DNA of 64,000 nucleotides from NCBI RefSeq assembly GCF_001922305.1, contig NZ_CP018839.1:2666001-2730000 (forward strand), in the 5' to 3' direction. Under the pieces are notes generated by a model. It worked only from the letters and a program-made list of their open reading frames with translations, ran no database searches and had not been told where the DNA came from. Below are positions 57,756-64,000 of the stretch, in pieces. A program made the translations under genes and the position numbers. This DNA is from Thauera chlorobenzoica. Lineage in GTDB: Bacteria > Pseudomonadota > Gammaproteobacteria > Burkholderiales > Rhodocyclaceae. The stretch's first letter is position 1; every line of letters starts with the position of its first letter.

Positions 57756-59354
57756 TCAGGGGAAGTTGAGCGTGTTGATGGCGTTGCAGACGAATGGCTC
57801 TAATAGCGTCTTGGTGACGGTGGTATTGCCTGAGGTTTGGCTGACTGTGACGGTCGTTGAACCCTCTGCCGCCGTGATGCCGCAAGTATAGTTTTTGATG
57901 TTCCCGCCGCTGGTTGCGCATTCGACGGTTTCAACCGAGCTTGTCGCACTGACCTTGGCGCCGGAGCTTTCGGTGCTGCCACTGACCGTTCCGCTGCAGG
58001 TGTTGGCCGAACCACCGGAACCGTCGTCCTCGCCGCTGTCTCCGCCACCGAAATCGCCTGCCCCCGCGTCGATGAAAGTGGGCCAGCCCGGCCATATTTT
58101 GGGACACTTGTCGTCTGCCGGGCTGTCGTCGGGCGACAGACACAGGGCCGCACCGGCATTCTTGTGGAAGTGCGTGCTGAATCCGCTCATGACGCTTTGG
58201 CAACTGTCCTGAGCTTTAAGGTCGGTGATCAGGAAGTGGTGGTTGAAGTAATTCTGCGTTGTCGAAGACGTACTGTAGCTGCTGAAGTGCGATGGCTTCG
58301 GCATCCCGTCTTCGGGATATGTGCCGCCGTTGGCGATGCCGGTGATGAAATATCCGGTCGCTGCGCTTTCCAGGCTTTTATAGCCGCGATACACCCGGCG
58401 CGAAGCGGGCTGGGCCATCGGCAGGGTGGTCCAGTAATTCATGCTGCTGCTGGTGGTGAACGTCGGATCGCCGACGCAGACGTTGACTTCATTGGTGTCG
58501 AGATTCTGGATGGCGATGTTGGCGTACCAGCCTTCGCCAACGTAGCATTTATATTCGTAATATTTGAGCTTGCCGCCCGTGTCCGGCACGGTCGTCAGTG
58601 CAATGCTGGCACTGGTGCTCGGAAAGCAATGCCCTTCGGCGGTGCTGGCGACGAGCACCTTGGCAGGCTGGAAATTCGACTTCAGCCGGTCGGTATCGAA
58701 GTAAATCCGGCCGCTGATGGTGGCGAATTCGCGCGGGTTGTTCTTGTCGATCGGGTCGAGGACGAGCAGGACGTTGCCTGCGGTGTCCCGGAGCTCGCGC
58801 TTGTCGCCATCGTTGTACACGCCGGCTTCGCCCGCTTCGCGCTGGATCGGGACGGCAGGCCGCTTGGCGAGGCCGATCGGCGGGTGTAGAGCGTTTTCAT
58901 AACCGGGGACGCCCTCCTCGAGGTGGATCAGCAACTTGGGGTCCGACCAGTTGAGCAGGGTGCGGACGGTGACGCTGTCGGTGCCGGCGCCGCCATCCGT
59001 GGGTGAACCCCAGTTCGCGGGTGGAACCCAGCTGACCGTGACGTCGATGCGCTTCAAGGTGGTGTTCAGGTCCGTCACCGTCCGCAGCACGGTAAACAGC
59101 GCGTTCTTGCCCGCCACACTGGTCGTTGGCTGATCTCCGATCCCATCGAAGCTGCTCTTCAGCACCTGGGTGCGCAGCGCTTCGATTTCGGCTTGTGCAA
59201 GCTGGGCGGCTTCGGCCCTGGCTTTGGTGAGGCCGGCGGCGCCCAACATGTGGGCGTCGAGCTTGCCGAGGGCGAGGATGCCTACGGAGAGGACCACCAC
59301 CGAGATCAGTCCCTCGAGTAGTGCGATGCCGCGTAGATGGCGATGAATCAGCAT
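57756..59354 (-). CDS. pilV: Large PilV-like minor pilin
   Basis: The 532-residue protein starts with a prepilin leader, HLRG before IALLEGLISVVVLSVGILAL, and the Glu5 needed for assembly. It then carries a normal pilin head followed by a very long extension. The extension has many Cys, a Gly/Asp/Ser linker (around residues 440-465) and a Ser/Thr-rich end (CGITAAEGSTTVTVSQTSGN). Typical PilV proteins are about 150-200 residues. It occupies the place where pilY1 usually sits, and its extension may act as a tip adhesin. The SD GGAG precedes the ATG. Confidence 0.85.
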   Translation of the reverse strand: MLIHRHLRGIALLEGLISVVVLSVGILALGKLDAHMLGAAGLTKARAEAAQLAQAEIEALRTQVLKSSFDGIGDQPTTSVAGKNALFTVLRTVTDLNTTLKRIDVTVSWVPPANWGSPTDGGAGTDSVTVRTLLNWSDPKLLIHLEEGVPGYENALHPPIGLAKRPAVPIQREAGEAGVYNDGDKRELRDTAGNVLLVLDPIDKNNPREFATISGRIYFDTDRLKSNFQPAKVLVASTAEGHCFPSTSASIALTTVPDTGGKLKYYEYKCYVGEGWYANIAIQNLDTNEVNVCVGDPTFTTSSSMNYWTTLPMAQPASRRVYRGYKSLESAATGYFITGIANGGTYPEDGMPKPSHFSSYSTSSTTQNYFNHHFLITDLKAQDSCQSVMSGFSTHFHKNAGAALCLSPDDSPADDKCPKIWPGWPTFIDAGAGDFGGGDSGEDDGSGGSANTCSGTVSGSTESSGAKVSATSSVETVECATSGGNIKNYTCGITAAEGSTTVTVSQTSGNTTVTKTLLEPFVCNAINTLNFP

Positions 59355-59377
59355 GGGGGCTCCTGTGCTGGGGCGGC

Positions 59378-60760
59378 TTATTCGATGGTCCAGTCGCGCC
59401 ACGACCCGGCGATGGCAGTGCGGCGGCCTACTTTCATGGTGTTGCCGAGCACGGCCTCGTCGTAAAAGATGGTCGGATTGCCGTTGAGATTGGTGGTGCC
59501 ACCATGGGCCAGCACGGCACCGTAGATATTGCCGTTTGCATTGCCGCTGAGGCTGCCCGAGGTGTAGAGGACGCCGTAGAAGTCGATGCCGGCGCCGAGG
59601 GCGAGATCACCATCGACGATGAGGACTACCGGGCGGTCGATGGAGCCGATCGGTTCGTTGCCGGAGAGGGTAAGTGGGCCGTCGACCCAGATCACCTCTC
59701 CGTGCACCCCAGCGGCAAATTTATCGGCGGCCTCGCTCGGGGTCAGGACCTCGCTGGCGACGCTGTCCTTGTAGCCGGTCTTGTCGAGGCCGAAGAATTG
59801 GCGGAAGAAGCTGGCTTCGGACAGTGCGGCGAGGTTGATGTCTTTGTCGACGACGTCGGCGCCGATGGTATTGGCATTGGCGCCCTTGTCGGTCGATTGC
59901 AGCAAATGGGTGGTGCTCTTGTTGGTCGGCGCCTTGCACTTGTTGTTGTAGATGCGGTCGTTTTCATCGGCGATGACCGCGCATTGATCCCCCAGGGCAT
60001 CGGCCAGCTGATAGCTTTTGTAGATGTCCGATTCGGTCGGATAGACGCTGTCATCGCTGTAATTGGCCGGTGTGCTGCCGGGATTGCGAATGAAGCTCTT
60101 CACGGTGGCGTTGCCATAATCCAGGCTGCCGCCGGTCCAGTAGGTGAGGTTGTTGAAATAGTTGACCACCGTAAAGCTGCCGCCCATGCCGGCGGAGGCC
60201 GGCGTCGAGAGTGGGTTGTTTACCGCGCCGGAGGGGAATGCCGGCGTGCCGCCGAGGCGCTGGACGATGATGTGGCGGGCGGAATCGTCGTCGCTCCAGC
60301 CGCAGGCGACGGCGAAGGGCTGGAGCAGGTATTCGCCAGCGGGCGGCTGGCAGTTCTGGATCGGCGGCACCGCAGCGGGCGTGTCGGCACATCTGAAATC
60401 GGCGACCGCAGGGGAGCAGAATGCAACGCGGATGTGGGCCGCCAGTACATCCGGAAGTGCTGGCTTCGAATCATTGTCCGGATCGGCCGCCGTGTTCAGA
60501 GGGTTGGTGGCCATGGTGATATCGATGCCTCTGGCAAATTCGCCCACGGCGTAATCCATGCCGCCTTGTGCATGCTCGAACGCGGCCCTCGACCGCGCCT
60601 CGTTGGCCGACAGGCGCTGCTCGGAGAGGGCCGAGCGCGAGGCAACAAAGACGGTGAGCGTGGAGATCAGCAGGACGACGACCGAGAACAGGAGGGCCAT
60701 CGCTCCCTCTTGCGCATGTAAGGCCGCTGGTGCGCGATGAACAAGGCTCGAAACGGGCAT
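59378..60760 (-). CDS. pilX: PilX-like minor pilin with long C-terminal part
   Basis: The 460-residue protein has the PilX N-terminal helix (GAMALLFSVVVLLISTLTVF then SEQRLSANEARSRAAFEHAQ). The remainder is a long secreted part with Cys residues and a beta-rich region. The ATG at 60760 has a GGAAG site; an ATG at 60775 is less well placed. It is an operon member between pilW and pilV. Confidence 0.83.
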   Translation of the reverse strand: MPVSSLVHRAPAALHAQEGAMALLFSVVVLLISTLTVFVASRSALSEQRLSANEARSRAAFEHAQGGMDYAVGEFARGIDITMATNPLNTAADPDNDSKPALPDVLAAHIRVAFCSPAVADFRCADTPAAVPPIQNCQPPAGEYLLQPFAVACGWSDDDSARHIIVQRLGGTPAFPSGAVNNPLSTPASAGMGGSFTVVNYFNNLTYWTGGSLDYGNATVKSFIRNPGSTPANYSDDSVYPTESDIYKSYQLADALGDQCAVIADENDRIYNNKCKAPTNKSTTHLLQSTDKGANANTIGADVVDKDINLAALSEASFFRQFFGLDKTGYKDSVASEVLTPSEAADKFAAGVHGEVIWVDGPLTLSGNEPIGSIDRPVVLIVDGDLALGAGIDFYGVLYTSGSLSGNANGNIYGAVLAHGGTTNLNGNPTIFYDEAVLGNTMKVGRRTAIAGSWRDWTIE

Positions 60761-60783
60761 CGTGTTGGCTTCCATGTTTCGTG

Positions 60784-61419
60784 TCAGAACACCCTGTCGT
60801 TGCGCACGCGGATCGTGTCGCGGGTTTGCACCGCCACGCTCTGGTCGGCCGTGAGCTGGGCGGCGATTTCGATCGTGATGCGCTGGACGAGGACGCCGGA
60901 AACAAGATCGTCGCAATCGATCGCGTTGCTGGTGATCCGATCGAAGCATGCCGATCCGCCGGCATCGAAGTCGAGGGCGGTGATGGCGACCATGCCCGAG
61001 TCGGTGATCGCTACCCAGGTGCCGCTGGTGCAGTCTGCGAGCGTTCCGCCGTCCTTCAATTCGATCTGGCCCGCATTGAGGCGAAAACCGGCGTTGCGCT
61101 CGCTGCCGTCGAACTGGTAGCGATAGACGATGCAGCTGCCGCTGTCATCGATTGCGACCGAGCCCTCGCCCGCATCGAGGCCGAATCCGGCCCGCCGGAT
61201 TTCGAAATTCATCAGCTCGGTGAGGGCGCGGATCTCCTGGTTGAGCCGGTTGGCGGCGAGGATGTCAGCGCTACTGCGGGTGGTGGAGACATACACGCTG
61301 CCGACGGCGGCGACGACGATCAGGCCGATGAGCAGGCCGACCATCAGCTCGATCAGGGAAACGCCCCGCTCCGGCTTCCACTTCGAGCAAAGCATGTGCC
61401 TGCCTTTGTCTTTCAGCAT
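60784..61419 (-). CDS. pilW: Type IV pilus minor pilin PilW
   Basis: The 211-residue prepilin has its leader before GVSLIELMVGLLIGLIVVAA (Glu5 present) and a PilW-type domain with a Cys pair. Its start overlaps the fimT stop by seven bases (ATGCTGA), implying coupling. An internal ATG at 61395 is also possible. Confidence 0.87.
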   Translation of the reverse strand: MLKDKGRHMLCSKWKPERGVSLIELMVGLLIGLIVVAAVGSVYVSTTRSSADILAANRLNQEIRALTELMNFEIRRAGFGLDAGEGSVAIDDSGSCIVYRYQFDGSERNAGFRLNAGQIELKDGGTLADCTSGTWVAITDSGMVAITALDFDAGGSACFDRITSNAIDCDDLVSGVLVQRITIEIAAQLTADQSVAVQTRDTIRVRNDRVF

Positions 61420-61982
61420 GGCTTGTAGCCCCCGGCATTCGTCGTGGCAGAGGGCGAGCACAGGCGAATCCGGCCGATCGGATTGAGGGCGAGGCGCGCC
61501 GTCCACCCGCGCTGCGAGGTGAAATCGAGTGTGGCACCGTTCGCAGCGATGCCGCTGGCGAGTCCGCGGGGATTGAACGCAAATGTCGCCAAGCTTGCAT
61601 CCAGTTTGACGCCGGGGTAGCGGGACGGATCGCTCATCCGGGTCACGCCGGTTCCGCCTTCGAGAATTTTGCAGTCGCTCGCGTCAGCGCAGGCGCCGGT
61701 GCCATGGGAAAGGCCGATCAGCCAGCTGCCTGCGGCGCCTGTGCTCATCGTCACCCGCGTGGTGCGCGACTGCTTGATCGCCTCGGAGCGCGCCATGTGC
61801 AGCAGCGAATAGGCTTCTTCGACCGCGCCGACGGCGCGCTTCCTGTCGATCATGTCCACCATCGACGGTGTTGCGATCGCGGCGATGATGCCGAGAACGG
61901 CGACGGTGACCATCAACTCGACGAGGGAAAAGCCCGCGCGTGCAGGGGAAGGGGAGGTGCTTCGCCGCCAGGCCTGATTCAT
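61413..61982 (-). CDS. fimT: FimT/GspH-type minor pseudopilin
   Basis: The 189-residue prepilin has the leader before AGFSLVELMVTVAVLGIIAA (cut before F, Glu5 present), followed by a GspH-like domain and the terminal GGYKPC. It is first in the operon fimT-pilW-pilX-pilV-pilE and probably primes pilus assembly; FimT-type proteins can bind DNA in some species. Confidence 0.88.
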   Translation of the reverse strand: MNQAWRRSTSPSPARAGFSLVELMVTVAVLGIIAAIATPSMVDMIDRKRAVGAVEEAYSLLHMARSEAIKQSRTTRVTMSTGAAGSWLIGLSHGTGACADASDCKILEGGTGVTRMSDPSRYPGVKLDASLATFAFNPRGLASGIAANGATLDFTSQRGWTARLALNPIGRIRLCSPSATTNAGGYKPC

Positions 61983-62260
61983 CTGCGGAACTCCTGTCCG
62001 GTTTCCGGTATCCCTCGGGAGGGCTAGTGCGGGACAATGTCTCCGCCCGGCGGCGCTCGAAGGCGGGACGCCGTTCTCCGCTGCCGGCTGGGCGCGATGT
62101 CGCTGCCTTGCGCGCCGGGTTATTGTGCATCATCTTCGCATGCAGCCATATGCTCTTCTGGGTGCAGGCGATGACGGAGGGCAAACCGAAGCAAAAGAGG
62201 TCGGCATTCATATGGCCGTAAAATCGGAAACGGCAATTCAATTTATTTTTATAATCGATA

Positions 62261-63025
62261 ATGCAGCTCGACTTCACCGGAATCGACTCGTTGCCTGGAT
62301 TCTTGCCGAATCGTTTTGCCGAGCCTCCGGAGGCGATCGGCGCGGGGCGTTGCCGGGAACATGCTGGTCGGTGGTTGCGTCGCGCTGCGCTGGTGCTCGC
62401 GGTTGGGGTGGCGGTGTTTCCGGCGCACGGCCGCGGGCCGGCGGACGTGCTGCTCGGCGGCGTATTTGGCAGCAAGGCGGTGCTTGTCATCGACGGCGGG
62501 CTGCCGCAAACCCTAGCGGTCGGGCAGCTCAGCGCCGAGGGCGTGCGTCTGCTTGCCGCCGGGGAGAGTACGGCGGTTGTCGAGCATGAGGGCGCGGTGA
62601 TCCATCTGCGCCTGGGCGAGTTCGGAGTCCGTGCTGCGCGACATGAGGGAGGGGGGCGCTCTTTTTCCGTGCAGGCCGATGCGCAGGGGCATTTTTTTGC
62701 TCCCGGAAAGGTCAATGGCGTGGATGTGGAGATGCTCGTGGATACTGGCGCGACTCTGGTTTCCATGGGGCGGGCTCATGCGGACCGTCTGGGCCTGAAC
62801 TATTCAGCGGCGCGCAGGGTCGCTGCTGCCAGTGCAAGCGGTACGGTCGGAGGCTGGGTGGTTCGGCTGGAACGCGTCGAGGTGGCGGCTTTGCGCCTGC
62901 AAGATGTCGAAGCCCTGGTGCTGGACTCCGAGCTGCCGTATGTGTTGTTGGGAATGAGTTTTCTCAACCGTGTCCAATGGCAGCGCGATGGACGGACCCT
63001 CCGCTTCGCACGCCAAGACGATTGA
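62261..63025 (+). CDS. Retropepsin-like aspartic protease, exported
   Basis: The 254-residue protein has a hydrophobic signal-like segment (about 40-57) and the active-site motif LVDTGATLVSM in a retropepsin-like fold (TIGR02281-type clan AA family), then YVLLGMSFLN. The start is doubtful: a TATAAT at 62250-62255 is only 5 bases before this ATG, so either the gene is leaderless or a later TTG just before the signal is used. Confidence 0.78.
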   Translation: MQLDFTGIDSLPGFLPNRFAEPPEAIGAGRCREHAGRWLRRAALVLAVGVAVFPAHGRGPADVLLGGVFGSKAVLVIDGGLPQTLAVGQLSAEGVRLLAAGESTAVVEHEGAVIHLRLGEFGVRAARHEGGGRSFSVQADAQGHFFAPGKVNGVDVEMLVDTGATLVSMGRAHADRLGLNYSAARRVAAASASGTVGGWVVRLERVEVAALRLQDVEALVLDSELPYVLLGMSFLNRVQWQRDGRTLRFARQDD

Positions 63026-63062
63026 GCACTCTTCTTTCGCGCACACATGATCTTCGCGGCGA

Positions 63063-63731
63063 ATGCCGCTCATTTCCTGGTCCATGAAAATGCAGCTTCC
63101 TGCTTCGAATCCGCCTTCCGTTGATATCGACGCCTTGAAAGCACGGCTCTCCGTTGCCGGGCGAGGGGGCAGGCACGGGGACTGGCCCGGCATCGAGCAG
63201 GTCGGGGCGCACACCCCGGCGGCCGTCCTGGTTCCCGTCGTCGCGCATGAAAGGGATTTGTCCGTGCTCCTGACCAAGCGCACCGCACACCTCCATCACC
63301 ACCCCGGCCAGATCAGCTTTCCCGGAGGGCGGGTCGAAGAGAACGATTCTTCTCCAGTGGATACCGCCTTGCGCGAGACCGAGGAGGAGATCGGCCTCTA
63401 CAGCCGTCAGGTGGAGTTGCTCTGTGCACTGCCGGATTACTTTACCGGTACGGGTTTCCGGATCACGCCGGTGGTGGGGCTGGTCCATCCTCCGTTCGAA
63501 CTGAAGCTCGACGCCTTCGAGGTGGCCGAGGCGTTCGAGGTGCCGTTGTCGCATTTCCTCGATCCCGCCAACCACCAGCGCCACAGCATGGTCCACGAGG
63601 GGCGCCTGCGCTATTACCATGCCATGCCGTACAAGGGCTACTACATCTGGGGGGCGACCGCGGGAATCCTGATGTCCCTGTACCGCACCCTGTGCGGCGA
63701 TGCGGCGATGCCGGTGCGGGACGAGGGGTGA
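63063..63731 (+). CDS. NUDIX hydrolase, CoA pyrophosphatase type
   Basis: The 222-residue enzyme has a Nudix box (GGRVEENDSSPVDTALRETEEEIG, seen in parts: GGRVEE and RETEEEIGL) and the upstream HHHPGQISFPGG motif of the NudL/CoA-pyrophosphatase group. It hydrolyses CoA-like diphosphates. Starts at 63063, 63084 and 63090 are possible. Confidence 0.88.
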   Translation: MPLISWSMKMQLPASNPPSVDIDALKARLSVAGRGGRHGDWPGIEQVGAHTPAAVLVPVVAHERDLSVLLTKRTAHLHHHPGQISFPGGRVEENDSSPVDTALRETEEEIGLYSRQVELLCALPDYFTGTGFRITPVVGLVHPPFELKLDAFEVAEAFEVPLSHFLDPANHQRHSMVHEGRLRYYHAMPYKGYYIWGATAGILMSLYRTLCGDAAMPVRDEG

Positions 63732-63807
63732 GCGCCGGGCTTTGTGATATCTTCCGCGCCGGTTTGTTCCGCATCCACCCGCTGGCCGTTTTCCGTTCCC
63801 ATCCCCG

Positions 63808-64000
63808 ATGACGCTGTTGACCTTGATCCTCGTACTGCTGCTGGAGCAGGCGCGCCCATTGCCACTCCGGCGCTGGGTGCTCGCTCCGCTGCGCAGGGTG
63901 ATGGCGATGACTGGCGGGGGCGGCGGCGATGCCCCGGTGTGGACGGTTCGCGCAAGGTGGTTCGTGTTGACGGGCGCCGGCACCCTGGGTTCTGCGCTGG
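63808..64000 (+). CDS. CobD/CbiB family protein, N-terminal part
   Basis: The gene runs off the window; 64 residues are seen. MTLLTLILVLLLEQARPLPL resembles the first membrane helix of the CobD/CbiB-like family that follows NUDIX genes in betaproteobacteria. Assignment rests on this short part and position. Confidence 0.6.
   Translation, partial: MTLLTLILVLLLEQARPLPLRRWVLAPLRRVMAMTGGGGGDAPVWTVRARWFVLTGAGTLGSAL

Overview
The window is a GC-rich bacterial chromosome segment, most likely from a denitrifying or aromatic-degrading betaproteobacterium of the order Rhodocyclales (Thauera, Azoarcus or Aromatoleum type). This is inferred from codon usage, an NnrS-type denitrification protein, the FolE2-type GTP cyclohydrolase, small betaproteobacterial families (DUF3579, DUF2788), and the classic ribF-ileS-lspA-fkpB-ispH and xseB-ispA-dxs operons. 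No database search was possible; names rest on motifs, length and synteny.

Layout. 1-4.8 kb: end of a TonB-dependent receptor, a NitT/TauT-type ABC importer and NnrS, all on the + strand. 4.8-11.6 kb: an MFS transporter, an HD-GYP response regulator and a very large hybrid histidine kinase on the - strand. 11.9-12.3 kb: two tRNA-Arg(ACG) and one tRNA-Ser(CGA). 12.3-26.4 kb: mostly - strand housekeeping genes: AhpD-like protein, folE2, isoprenoid synthesis (dxs, ispA, ispH), xseB, a Rieske oxygenase (+), a ferredoxin, fkpB, lspA, ileS, ribF, a cell-wall amidase and tsaE. 26.4-29.9 kb: queG, slyX, creA and a tryptophanase/tyrosine phenol-lyase family gene (+).

30.0-34.2 kb is the accessory region and the main discovery. 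It is a decayed chromosomal integron. A frameshifted and internally deleted integrase gene (intI, + strand) lies next to an attI-like core site. Leading away from it on the - strand is an array of three gene cassettes with two complete attC sites and one truncated attC. The first cassette gene is split by an ISL3-family insertion sequence with perfect 47-bp inverted repeats and an 8-bp target duplication; removing the element restores one 134-codon reading frame. The array ends against a remnant of an antitoxin gene on one side, and intI abuts a fragment of mfd on the other, so both flanks are recombination scars.

34.2-51.1 kb: thioredoxin-like protein, U32 peptidase (RlhA-like), VanZ-like protein, PQQ-type sugar dehydrogenase, dgkA, a divergent pair of cell-wall enzymes (M15 peptidase and L,D-transpeptidase), a coupled zinc-ribbon gene pair, tRNA-Ser(GGA), an HTH plus receiver regulator, DUF2237 and DUF364 proteins, an EamA transporter, ettA, an fpr/LysR divergent pair and murJ. 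51.1-57.2 kb: rpsT, a DUF3579 gene, the arginine genes argD-argF-argG, a DUF2788 gene, ppnP and yajQ. 57.3-62 kb: a type IV pilus minor-pilin operon (fimT-pilW-pilX-pilV-pilE) with very large PilX and PilV proteins and no pilY1. 62.2-64 kb: a retropepsin-like protease, a NUDIX hydrolase and the start of a CobD/CbiB-family gene.
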